Source: Molanna angustata
Lineage: Eukaryota > Arthropoda > Insecta > Trichoptera > Molannidae
NCBI GenBank assembly: GCA_963576475.1
Contig: OY754980.1
Coordinates: 5,027,492-5,091,491 of the forward strand
Length of the DNA stretch: 64,000 nt
Direction: 5' to 3'
Part shown: one piece after another, positions 30,689-42,712 of the stretch
Layout of the letters: each line of letters starts with the position of its first letter
Numbering within the stretch: the first letter of the stretch is position 1
Position numbers and translations under genes: made by a program
Notes under the pieces: generated by a model
Database searches by the model: none
What the model saw: the letters and a program-made list of their open reading frames with translations, nothing else
What the model was told of the DNA's origin: nothing

Positions 30689-33600
30689 TATAAATTTTCT
30701 TCCGATAGTATATTTTTATGATAAGATAGACAAACTTTTAATGCAGTATGGTGTAGAATGCTTATGTTGTATGAAATATTTTAAAAAAAGCAGATAAATT
30801 TTGTTTTAAAGAACGCAAGAGCATTTTCCAAATTTTGACAGGTGATATCATATGAAGATTTTTTTTGTTATTTATGGAAAGCTAATCAGTTCTATGTTCA
30901 AGCTCTTTACATTATAACATGATATCAAATTACTGAACTTTTCCATACATAGAAATTTATCTAATTACATTTTTATTCATACTAAATGTTACTATCAGGA
31001 ATGTAAATTTTCTTCCGATAGTATATTTTTATGTTAAGATAAACAAACTATTAATGCAGTATAGTGAAGAATGCTTATGTTGTATGAAATATTTTAAAAA
31101 AAGCAGATAAATTTTGTTCTAAAGAACGCGAGAGCATTTTCCAAATTTTGACAGGTGATATCATATGAAGATTTTTTTTGTTGTTTATGGAAAGCTAATC
31201 AGTTCTATGTTCAAGCTTTTTACATTATAACATGAAATCAAATTACTGAACTTTTCCATACATAGAAATTTATCTAATTACATTTTTATTCATACTAAAT
31301 GTTACTATCAAGAATGTAAATTTTCTTCCGATAGTATATTTTTATGTTAAGATAAACAAACTATTAATGCAGTATAGTGAAGAATGCTTATGTTGTATGA
31401 AATATTTTAAAAAAAGCAGATAAATTTTGTTCTAAAGAACGCGAGAGCATTTTCCAAATTTTGACAGGTGATATCATATGAAGATTTTTTTTGTTGTTTA
31501 TGGAAAGCTAATCAGTTCTATGTTCAAGCTTTTTACATTATAACATGAAATCAAATTACTGAACTTTTCCATACATAGAAATTTATCTAATTACATTTTT
31601 ATTCATACTAAATGTTACTATCAAGAATGTAAATTTTCTTCCGATAGTATATTTTTATGTTAAGATAAACAAACTATTAATGCAGTATAGTGAAGAATGC
31701 TTATGTTGTATGAAATATTTTAAAAAAGCAGATAAATTTTGTTCTAAAGAACGCGAGAGCATTTTCCAAATTTTGACAGGTGATATCATATGAAGATTTT
31801 TTTTGTTGTTTATGGAAAGCTAATCAGTTCTATGTTCAAGCTTTTTACATTATAACATGAAATCAAATTACTGAACTTTTCCATACATAGAAATTAATCT
31901 AATTACATTTTTATTCATACTAAATGTTACTATCAAGAATGTAAATTTTCTTCCGATAGTATATTTTTATGTTAAGATAAACAAACTATTAATGCAGTAT
32001 AGTGAAGAATGCTTATGTTGTATGAAATATTTTAAAAAAAGCAGATAAATTTTGTTCTAAAGAACGCGAGAGCATTTTCCAAATTTTGACAGGTGATATC
32101 ATATGAAGATTTTTTATGTTATTTATGAAAAGCTAATCAGTTCTATGTTCAAGCTCTTTACATTATAACATGATATCAAATTACTGAACTTTTCCATACA
32201 TAGAAATTTATCTAATTACATTTTTATTCATACTAAATGTTACTATCAGGAATATAAATTTTCTTCCGATAGTATATTTTTATGTTAAGATAGACAAACT
32301 ATTAATGCAGTATAGGGAAGAATGCTTATGTTGTATGAAATATTTTAAAAAAAGCAGATAAATTTTGTTCTAAAGAACGCGAGAGCATTTTCCAAATTTT
32401 GACAGGTGATATCATATGAAGATTTTTTTTGTTATTTATGGAAAGCTAATCAGTTCTATGTTCAAGCTCTTTACATTATAACATGAAATCAAATTACTGA
32501 ACTTTTCCATACATAGAAATTTATCTAATTACATTTTTATTCATACTAAATGTTACTATCAGGAATGTAAATTTTCTTCCGATAGTATATTTTTATGTTA
32601 AGATAAACAAACTATTAATGCAGTATAGTGAAGAATGCTTATGTTGTATGAAATATTTTAAAAAAAGCAGATAAATTTTGTTCTAAAGAACGCGAGAGCA
32701 TTTTCCAAATTTTGACAGGTGATATCATATGAAGATTTTTTTTGTTATTTATGGAAAGCTAATCAGTTCTATATTCAAGCTCTTTACATTATAACGTGAA
32801 ATCAAATTACTGAACTTTTCCATACATAGAAATTTATCTAATTACATTTTTATTCATACTAAATGTTACTATCAGGAATGTAAATTTTCTTCCGATAGTA
32901 TATTTTTATGTTAAGATAAACAAACTATTAATGCAGTATAGTGAAGAATGCTTATGTTGTATGAAATATTTTAAAAAAAGCAGATAAATTTTGTTCTAAA
33001 GAACGCGAGAGCATTTTCCAAATTTTGACAGGTGATATCATATGAAGATTTTTTTTGTTGTTTATGGAAAGCTAATCAGTTCTATGTTCAAGCTTTTTAC
33101 ATTATAACATGAAATCAAATTACTGAACTTTTCCATACATAGAAATTAATCTAATTACATTTTTATTCATACTAAATGTTACTATCAAGAATGTAAATTT
33201 TCTTCCGATAGTATATTTTTATGTTAAGATAAACAAACTATTAATGCAGTATAGTGAAGAATGCTTATGTTGTATGAAATATTTTAAAAAAAGCAGATAA
33301 ATTTTGTTCTAAAGAACGCGAGAGCATTTTCCAAATTTTGACAGGTGATATCATATGAAGATTTTTTTTGTTATTTATGAAAAGCTAATCAGTTCTATGT
33401 TCAAGCTCTTTACATTATAACATGATATCAAATTACTGAACTTTTCCATACATAGAAATTTATCTAATTACATTTTTATTCATACTAAATGTTACTATCA
33501 GGAATATAAATTTTCTTCCGATAGTATATTTTTATGTTAAGATAAACAAACTATTAATGCAGTATAGTGAAGAATGCTTATGTTGTATGAAATATTTTAA

Positions 33601-36600
33601 AAAAAGCAGATAAATTTTGTTCTAAAGAACGCGAGAGCATTTTCCAAATTTTGACAGGTGATATCATATGAAGATTTTTTTTGTTGTTTATGGAAAGCTA
33701 ATCAGTTCTATGTTCAAGCTTTTTACATTATAACATGAAATCAAATTACTGAACTTTTCCATACATAGAAATTTATCTAATTACATTTTTATTCATACTA
33801 AACGTTACTATCAGGAATATAAATTTTCTTCCGATAGTATATTTTTATGTTAAGATAAACAAACTATTAATGCAGTATAGTGAAGAATGCTTATGTTGTA
33901 TGAAATATTTAAAAAATAGCAGATAAATTTTGTTCTAAAGAACGCGAGAGCATTTTCCAAATTTTGACAGGTGATATCATATGAAGATTTTTTTTGTTAT
34001 TTATGGAAAGCTAATCAGTTCTATGTTCAAGCTCTTTACATTATAACATGAAATCAAATTACTGAACTTTTCCATACATAGAAATTTATCTAATTACATT
34101 TTTATTCATACTAAATGTTACTATCAGGAATGTAAATTTTCTTCCGATAGTATATTTTTATGTTAAGATAAACAAACTATTAATGCAGTATAGTGAAGAA
34201 TGCTTATGTTGTATGAAATATTTTAAAAAAAGCAGATAAATTTTGTTCTAAAGAACGCGAGAGCATTTTCCAAATTTTGACAGGTGATATCATATGAAGA
34301 TTTTTTTTGTTGTTTATGGAAAGCTAATCAGTTCTATGTTCAAGCTTTTTACATTATAACATGAAATCAAATTACTGAACTTTTCCATACATAGAAATTT
34401 ATCTAATTACATTTTTATTCATACTAAATGTTACTATCAGGAATGTAAATTTTCTTCCGATAGTATATTTTTATGTTAAGATAAACAAACTATTAATGCA
34501 GTATAGTGAAGAATGCTTATGTTGTATGAAATATTTTAAAAAAAGCAGATAAATTTTGTTCTAAAGAACGCGAGAGCATTTTCCAAATTTTGACAGGTGA
34601 TATCATATGAAGATTTTTTTTGTTATTTATGGAAAGCTAATCAGTTCTATGTTCAAGCTCTTTACATTATAACATGAAATCAAATAACTGAACTTTTCCA
34701 TACATAGAAATTTATCTAATTACATTTTTATTCATACTAAATGTTACTATCAGGAATGTAAATTTTCTTCCGATAGTATATTTTTATGTTAAGATAAACA
34801 AACTATTAATGCAGTATAGTGAAGAATGCTTATGTTGTATGAAATATTTTAAAAAAAGCAGATAAATTTTGTTCTAAAGAACGCGAGAGCATTTTCCAAA
34901 TTTTGACAGGTGATATCATATGAAGATTTTTTTTGTTATTTATGGAAAGCTAATCAGTTCTATGTTCAAGCTCTTTACATTATAACATGAAATCAAATTA
35001 CAGAACTTTTCCATACATAGAAATTTATCTAATTACATTTTTATTCATACTAAATGTTACTATCAGGAATGTAAATTTTCTTCCGATAGTATATTTTTAT
35101 GTTAAGATAAACAAACTATTAATGCAGTATAGTGAAGAATGCTTATGTTGTATGAAATATTTTAAAAAAAGCAGATAAATTTTGTTCTAAAGAACGCGAG
35201 AGCATTTTCCAAATTTTGACAGGTGATATCATATGAAGATTTTTTTTGTTGTTTATGGAGGCTAATCAGTTCTATGTTCAAGCTTTTTACATTATAACAT
35301 GAAATCAAATTACTGAACTTTTCCATACATAGAAATTTATCTAATTACATTTTTATTCATACTAAATGTTACTATCAAGAATGTAAATTTTCTTCCGATA
35401 GTATATTTTTATGTTAAGATAAACAAACTATTAATGCAGTATAGTGAAGAATGCTTATGTTGTATGAAATATTTTAAAAAAAGCAGATAAATTTTGTTCT
35501 AAAGAACGCGAGAGCATTTTCCAAATTTTGACAGGTGATATCATATGAAGATTTTTTTTGTTATTTATGGAAAGCTAATCAGTTCTATGTTCAAGCTCTT
35601 TACATTATAACATGATATCAAATTACTGAACTTTTCCATACATAGAAATTTATCTAATTACATTTTTATTCATACTAAATGTTACTATCAGGAATATAAA
35701 TTTTCTTCCGATAGTATATTTTTATGTTAAGATAGACAAACTATTAATGCAGTATAGGGAAGAATGCTTATGTTGTATGAAATATTTTAAAAAAAGCAGA
35801 TAAATTTTGTTCTAAAGAACGCGAGAGCATTTTCCAAATTTTGACAGGTGATATCATATGAAGATTTTTTTTGTTATTTATGGAAAGCTAATCAGTTCTA
35901 CGTTCAAGCTCTTTACATTATAACATGAAATCAAATTACTGAACTTTTCCATACATAGAAATTTATCTAATTACATTTTTATTCATACTAAATGTTACTA
36001 TCAGGAATGTAAATTTTCTTCCGATAGTATATTTTTATGTTAAGATAAACAAACTATTAATGCAGTATAGTGAAGAATGCTTATGTTGTATGAAATATTT
36101 TAAAAAAAGCAGATAAATTTTGTTCTAAAGAACGCGAGAGCATTTTCCAAATTTTGAAAGGTGATATCATATGAAGATTTTTTTTGTTATTTATGGAAAG
36201 CTAATCAGTTCTATGTTCAAGCTCTTTACATTATAACATGAAATCAAATTACAGAACTTTTCCATACATAGAAATTTATCTAATTACATTTTTATTCATA
36301 CTAAATGTTACTATCAGGAATGTAAATTTTCTTCCGATAGTATATTTTTATGTTAAGATAAACAAACTATTAATGCAGTATAGTGAAGAATGCTTATGTT
36401 GTATGAAATATTTTAAAAAAAGCAGATAAATTTTGTTCTACAGAACGCGAGAGCATTTTCCAAATTTTGACAGGTGATATCATATGAAGATTTTTTTTGT
36501 TGTTTATGGAAAGCTAATCAGTTCTATGTTCAAGCTTTTTACATTATAACATGAAATCAAATTACTGAACTTTTCCATACATAGAAATTTATCTAATTAC

Positions 36601-38130
36601 ATTTTTATTCATACTAAATGTTACTATCAAGAATGTAAATTTTCTTCCGATAGTATATTTTTATGTTAAGATAAACAAACTATTAATGCAGTATAGTGAA
36701 GAATGCTTATGTTGTATGAAATATTTTAAAAAAAGCAGATAAATTTTGTTCTAAAGAACGCGAGAGCATTTTCCAAATTTTGACAGGTGATATCATATGA
36801 AGATTTTTTTTGTTATTTATGGAAAGCTAATCAGTTCTATGTTCAAGCTCTTTACATTATAACATGAAATCAAATTACTGAACGTTTCCATAAATAGAAA
36901 TTTATCTAATTACATTTTTATTCATACTAAATGTTACTAACAGGAATATAAATTTTCTTCCGATAGTATATTTTTATGTTAAGATAAACAAACTATTAAT
37001 GCAGTATAGTGAAGAATGCTTATGTTGTATGAAATATTTTAAAAAAAGCAGATAAATTTTGTTTTAAAGAACGCGAAGGCCTTTTCAAAATTTTGACACG
37101 TGATATTATATGAAGATTTTTTTTTGATTTATGGAAAGCTAATCAGTTCTATGTTCAAGTTCTTTACATTATAACATGAAATCAAATTACTGAACGTTTC
37201 CATACATAGAAATTTATCTAATTACATTTTTATTCATACTAAATGTTACTATCAGGAATATAAATTTTCTTCCGATAGTATATTTTTAAGTTAAGATAAA
37301 CAAACTATTAATGCAGTATAGTGAAGAATGCTTATGTTGTATGAAATATTTAAAAAAAAAGCAGATAAATTTTGTTCTAAAGAACGCGAGAGCATTTTCC
37401 AAATTTTGACAGGTGATATCATATGAAGATTTTTTTTGTTATTTATGGAAAGCTAATCAGTTCTATGTTCAAGCTCTTTACATTATAACATGAAATCAAA
37501 TTACTGAACTTTTCCATACATAGAAATTTATCTAATTACATTTTTATTCATACTAAATGTTACTATCAGGAATATAAATTTTCTTCCGATAGTATATTTT
37601 TATGTTAAGATAGACAAACTATTAATGGAGTATAGGGAAGAATGCTTATGTTGTATGAAATATTTTAAAAAAAGCAGATAAATTTTGTTCTAAAGAACGC
37701 GAGAGCATTTTCCAAATTTTGACAGGTGATATCATATGAAGATTTTTTTTGTTATTTATGGAAAGCTAATCAGTTCTATGTTCAAGCTCTTTACATTATA
37801 ACATGAAATCAAATTACTGAACGTTTCCATAAATAGAAATTTATCTAATTACATTTTTATTCATACTAAATGTTACTAACAGGAATATAAATTTTCTTCC
37901 GATAGTATATTTTTATGTTAAGATAGACAAACTATTAATGCAGTATAGTGAAGACTGCTTATGTTGTATGAAATATTTTAAAAAAAGCAGATAAATTTTG
38001 TTTCAAAGAGCGTTAGAGCATTTTGACAATGTTGACACGTGATATCATATGAAGAAATTTTATGATATCTATGAAAAGCTAATCAGTTCTAAGTTCAAGC
38101 TATTAATATTCTTATATCAATATGAAATCA
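30689..38130 (+). repeat. Satellite block 2: 24 tandem ~313-bp units
   Basis: The landmark recurs from 30885 to 38082 at steps of 312-314 bp (24 sites). Sub-variants (GTTGTTTATGG for GTTATTTATGG, TATAGGGA for TATAGTGA, CATGATATC for CATGAAATC) recur in multi-unit patterns; for example TATAGGGA units are about 11 units apart (32319 and 35758), suggesting segmental duplication inside the array. Two exactly matching 63-codon frames (34987, 36238) are by-products of the repetition. Confidence 0.95.
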
Positions 38131-38660
38131 ATGAACTGAACATTGCCAAATATAAAAAAATTCTCTTGTTACATATAAGTTTCATACAAATATCCATTAA
38201 ATAAAATATAATTTTTGAAACCGTTGAATATTTTTCTTTTAACATTGACCAACTTTGAATACAATTTTATGAAGATTCTTGGTGTTGTATAAATAGTTGA
38301 AACCAAATTAAAATATCTCTAATTTCCAGGTCGTGAGAGCATTTTTTCAGTTTTAATAGATGAAATCATAAAGAAACATTGGGAAAAAATGAACCGTTGT
38401 CTATGGAAAACTAATCAGCTCTAAGTTTATGGACTTAACAAATGTGATATCAATATGAAGTCAATCGGACTTATAGTTTGGGCTGCAGAGAGGACACAAA
38501 AAAAAACAACGTAAATGATGAATTCATAGAGAAGAAATCAAAAGTTGTCTATGGAAAACTAATCAGCTCTAGGTCTTTGCACTTTACACATATGATGTTA
38601 ATATGAAGTCGATCAGACTTATAGTTTGGGCTGTAGAGAGGACACAAAAAAGATAAATGC

Positions 38661-38785
38661 TACGGCGTACGGCGTACGGCGTACGGCGTACGGCGTACGG
38701 CGTACGGCGTACGGCGTACGGCGTACGGCGTACGGCGTACGGCGTACGGCGTACGGCGTACGGCGTACGGCGTACGGCGTACAGC
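38661..38785. repeat. Heptamer microsatellite (GGCGTAC)n, ~17 copies
   Basis: Perfect 7-bp repeats in the 3' terminal module. The internal module has about 3 copies (30494-30515) and element E5 has one palindromic copy (GGCGTACGCC near 62517). Each unit contains CGTACG. Confidence 0.95.
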
Positions 38786-38932
38786 GTATACGCCATACAC
38801 ACAAACACATCACGACGAAACTCATAGTGTGCATTCTCTACATGATACCCATTGAGAAATTGATGTAAAAAAAATACGCTTAAATTTTGCGAAATCATGA
38901 CTCTCCCCTATTCCATAGTGTGGAGAGTAAAA

Positions 38933-39563
38933 ATGACTCAAAATTCACAAATTCACTGATCCGATGGGAAAATACGTATGAAGGTGAGTATTTCATAAAA
39001 TCTAAATTGAACCGAAGCAATATTATTACAATTGGTACTTAAATATTGTTAAAGAACACAAAACCAAGTCGTTATAATAATAAAAATACATTTGCGAAAT
39101 TATTGTAAGTTCATAATCAGTTGTTGCCAATGTTTTTTCAAAACAAACGTGAGACGCCGTTTTAATCTGTCGTGATGTTCAGACACGAATTGAATTATAA
39201 ATTATTTTGAAATGTTTTAGTTACACCTCATCGTGTCGTGTCCCTACCAAGTAGACATATATTTTCATACATTATATTATAAAAAAACAGCATCACGCCG
39301 CGTCATTTGAGGGACCTGGACGACACATTACCAAATATTATCTAAATGAAGTATAGGTCGGTCACAATAAGTTGGCGCTAACACAATACTCATGCAGCGT
39401 CTGGTCTTGCCGCTTTTCGTTACCTAGGTGGTTCAATACATAAAGGAAAAGTTCTTTTAAGATATTGTGTGCTTCCTTTGTAGGTATTTTTGTGTAAATT
39501 GGAATATCTTCTAGTTGTATATAATTCATATATTATATGCATATTTTTGTATTGTCTGAATAG
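38933..39563. other. Non-coding stretch
   Basis: No gene recognised. Confidence 0.4.
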
Positions 39564-39648
39564 CCTCACCTTAAGACAGGCGTAGCCGTTTAGGTGAGGT
39601 TATGATGAATAAAAAAGAGATTTTTTTATTTATTTATTTATTTATTTT
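39564..39648 (+). repeat. Hairpin plus (TTTA)n tail, probable retroelement 3' end
   Basis: CCTCACCT and AGGTGAGG (39564-39599) form a stem around GACAGGCGTAGCCGT, followed by ATGATGAATAAAAAAGAG and a TTTA tract. A 3' hairpin next to a short repeat tail resembles a LINE/SINE end; the body upstream is not recognisable. Confidence 0.45.
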
Positions 39649-39652
39649 TTAC

Positions 39653-39857
39653 TTCTCAGGCAACTAACAGGTACTATGTCAAATATTATTTTAACATGCA
39701 CCCAATAACAAGTTACCACATTCTGGAGACTTACGATATTAATCGTCTCACAGATCCAGACTGAAAACACAATTAAAAACTGTGTCTCCATCGGGAATCG
39801 AACCCGGGACCCTTGGATCAGCAGTCAGATACCTAACCAACTGAGCCACGAAGGCCG
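39653..39857 (-). mobile_element. tRNA-derived SINE (family 1), full-length copy
   Basis: On minus: GGCCTTCGTGGCTCAGTTGG (A-box region), GGGTTCGATTCCCG (B box), a body with TCTGGATCTGTGAGACG and an end AGTTGCCTGAGAAGT. About 205 bp. The tRNA-like head cannot fold a full acceptor stem, so it is a SINE. Copies at 9376-9574 and end-scraps near 4255 and 49100. Confidence 0.85.
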
Positions 39858-40559
39858 ACGATAGGAGGAAGTTACTATGTATTATGTTTTGTTGACTTTT
39901 TAGTTTATTTTCTTTCTTTTTTTAAGCTTGCATTGTTACTGTTTAAATAAATTAATTAAAAATAAATAAATACTGTATAAATTTGTCATTTTTTCTACTT
40001 GAGATGAGAAATATAAAGATATTTTAATTCATTTTTTAAAAAAATTTCAAATTAAATTTATAAAAATATAAAGATGTTTTATTAGATTTTTAAAATGTAC
40101 CTATCTCAAATTAAATATTGGTAATTTAGTTATTATTGATAATTTATATGTTCAGCCGATTTAGACCGAGCGACATTTACACTTAAAGTTATACAAAGAG
40201 AAAATAACTCTCATGTCTCATTTGTTTTATTGTGTTTAATCTTCGAGTCTACAACTCTAAACTTACTGTGTAATTTCCACCCGCAACAAAATAATTATAT
40301 TATTATATAAAATAGACACTGTACCTCCGTTACCCTGCATATTGTAGTGTAGGTAGGAGACTTGTATACCTACATACAATACTCATTATATTATATTACT
40401 AGCTTTTATGTCCCGCCGTTGGCCAAGAATGTAAATTAGTGAAGGAATAAGCAATCGTTTATATAACTACATAATATTGTCACACATAATTTTTTTAACC
40501 GTAGTATGAAAAGTAGTTTGAAATTTAATTGAGTTTAAGCGGTGTAAAATCTTAAAGTG
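39858..40559. other. Non-coding AT-rich stretch
   Basis: No gene recognised. Confidence 0.4.
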
Positions 40560-41142
40560 ATGGCCACAATCCATTTGCTTTTATATATAAGCACATACAA
40601 TTTCTGCACGCATGGACTATGGGAAATGATTTTAAATATGACTTTTTATAAAAAGACAACGTCGTAAAGAGTTTGGATTTGGCCACAACCCCTATTTTTA
40701 TATATTGTCATCGAACGCAAATAATGTGTTTTAAATATTTAGTAATTTTGGATGATGGGAAATGGTTTAAAAATTGATTAAACAAAAGTACTGAAAATAT
40801 TCTAGTGTTGGTCCCATCCCATTCGTTTTTATATTTTTCGTCAAGTGTGCATATAGTTTATTATAGTTTTGCACAATAAAACTGATAGACTTAAAACTGA
40901 CACATAAGTCTACATTACAGAAGAAGAAGACTTAAGCTATGTTAAATAGTTTTTAATATGAATATAAACGTTGTGAAGATCCAGCAATGGCCACAACCCC
41001 GATTTTTTATATATTGTCATCAAAATGAAATGTGTAGTTATTGAAAATTAAGCAATATATGATGATATAATAAATGGTGTAAATTTGATTGAACAAAAGT
41101 AATGAGAAGATTCTAGTGTTGGTCACATCCCATTCGTTTTTA
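40560..41142 (-). repeat. Tandem series of five Helentron-like 5' heads
   Basis: Read on minus, five segments resemble the family head: near 41130, 41000, 40820, 40690 and 40570. Two forms alternate: AACGAATGGGATG(G/T)GACC and A(A)TAGGGGTTGTGGCC, each followed by an 'ACTAGA' or 'CCAAACTC' type motif. The two forms repeat with a period of about 309 bp. No intact 3' hairpin is evident nearby. Confidence 0.5.
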
Positions 41143-41199
41143 TGTATTTTCATCAAGTATGCATGTTGTTTATAATATTTCGTTACAATAGACTATTAG

Positions 41200-41765
41200 A
41201 CATAAAACTAATCCAAAAGACTAAATAAAAAAAGAAGTAGAAGTATAAAACTATAACAAATAGTTTGTAATAAAAACTGACCCAATGGTCTACATAGAAG
41301 ATGAAATAGAAGAATTACACATTAGGAAATGTATTATATAAAAAACTGACCAAAATGTCTTCATAAAAGAAGAAGAAGATGAATTGAACTATAGGAAATA
41401 TTTTATATAAAATTCACCCAACATCTACATAAAATAAGAAAACGAAGAATTAGACTAAAGGATAGTTTGTTTAAAAATAGTTTGTTTAAAAACTAACCAA
41501 AAGGTCTACATAAAGGAAGAAGAAGACGAATTAGACTATAGGAAATAGTTTGTATAAAAACTCACCCAAGGTCTACATAAATTAAGAAAAAGAAAAATTA
41601 GACTATAGGAAATAGTTTATTTATGAACTGTCCCAAATGACTTCACAAAAGAAGAGGAAGAAGATTTAAACCCCAAGAAATAGTTTGTAGAAAAAATCAC
41701 CCAAAGGTCTACATAGAAAAAAGAAGAATTTCACTATAGGAAATAGTTTGTAGGTATATTGAATG
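41200..41765. repeat. Degenerate ~60-bp minisatellite, about nine units
   Basis: Units read roughly AAAACTCACCCAAGGTCTACATA + AAAGAAGAAGA + GACTATAGGAAATAGTTTGTA with substitutions and small indels. It follows directly on the tandem head series and may belong to the same decayed element. Confidence 0.8.
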
Positions 41766-42712
41766 TGTATTGTAGTTAACCTAAAATAGTTTAATAATTT
41801 TCCCATACAAAATCAGTATATTCTTGGTTTTTAAGTAGTAAGTATTAGGTATGTAGGTACCTACCTACAATGATGTTCTAAATTAATTCGAATTCGATTT
41901 ATAACAAATTTTATTTGAATATCAGAATGTGTCCGTTACCATAGTAACCATGTTCCAACATGTGAAAAATATCAAATGTTATGGAGACATTTTTTGAATA
42001 TGTAGGTACCTACATTGGTTTGTTCGATGCCATAAAAATGAAAATTGTCAGAAAAATCAAATATTTTTAACAAATTATGCAATTTTATTACGCCTATATC
42101 TTTACTAATAATTAACAGACTTTTACAATATATGTCTTAAAACTTGCTGTAATGTCTTGTGTTTCATTTTATTATTTCATAATCACATTTATTTCAAAGG
42201 TATATTATTTTAAAGAACATATTCATTCGGTAGGAAAATTAAATATCGTATGAAAAGATATTAAAATGGCGGGGTTATATGTACATTTGTACAATACGCT
42301 TACTTTAAAAATAAGTTAAACATTATAATTAGACAAAATATTCACCATGTTTTTCACTTAAAAGCTAAGTTATACTTGAAAATATATTTTTTTCGTGTAA
42401 ATACGTACTTCTAACTTTTAAACTAACAGATATTTGCGTGCAAAATGTACACTTTTTTGACAGATATGACTTGGAAAATTTTGTATGAAAAAAATAATTA
42501 TTGAAATATCTTTAAAATTCAGCATTTTAATAGCATTATTTTTAGCGTGACACTGCATCAGGTATACTGGTACACGTTCGCACATAAATTAGATTTTTAG
42601 AGGCTCTTGGTTTTTCAAAAGGCGTGAGACAAACACACACACACACACACACACACTAACATATTGATTGCTTTATTACTTTAGATGTACTTACCCATGT
42701 AGGGGAGCGGAG
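41766..42712. other. Non-coding stretch with a (CA)n microsatellite
   Basis: No gene recognised; (CA)10 at about 42635-42656. Contains palindromic GTAGGTACCTAC motifs at 41857 and 42003. Confidence 0.45.

Larger units (their letters stand above)
27122..38932 (+). mobile_element. Giant Helentron/HINE-like element E2 carrying a satellite array
   Basis: The left end has the family head GAGTGGGTTGTGGCCAACAC and sub-terminal AACTCTCCAC (27151-27160). The right end is a hairpin (38900-38928) whose right arm GTGGAGAGT is the exact complement of that motif. Between them lie 9 + 24 tandem units of about 313 bp and two near-identical 3' terminal modules (about 29960-30662 and 38130-38932). Tandem repeats in the core, sub-terminal inverted repeats and a 3' stem-loop are features described for DINE-1/HINE-type Helentrons. 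No transposition gene. The alternative is a satellite locus that merely borders element ends. Confidence 0.55.

Noticed and set aside
34987..36429. Two exactly matching 63-codon frames
   Set aside because: They fall in two units of the 313-bp satellite; the frame is broken in most other units, so it is not a gene family.
27175..38130. CRISPR-like array
   Set aside because: Repeats are ~313 bp, contiguous, without spacers, in eukaryotic DNA.
38584..38898. Repetitive protein frames (RRTPYAV-like on minus, AYGVRRT-like on plus)
   Set aside because: They are translations of the 7-bp GGCGTAC microsatellite, which stays open in several frames; no gene evidence.
39780..39857. tRNA gene on minus
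   Set aside because: Boxes A and B are present but no full cloverleaf; the same unit recurs as a SINE.
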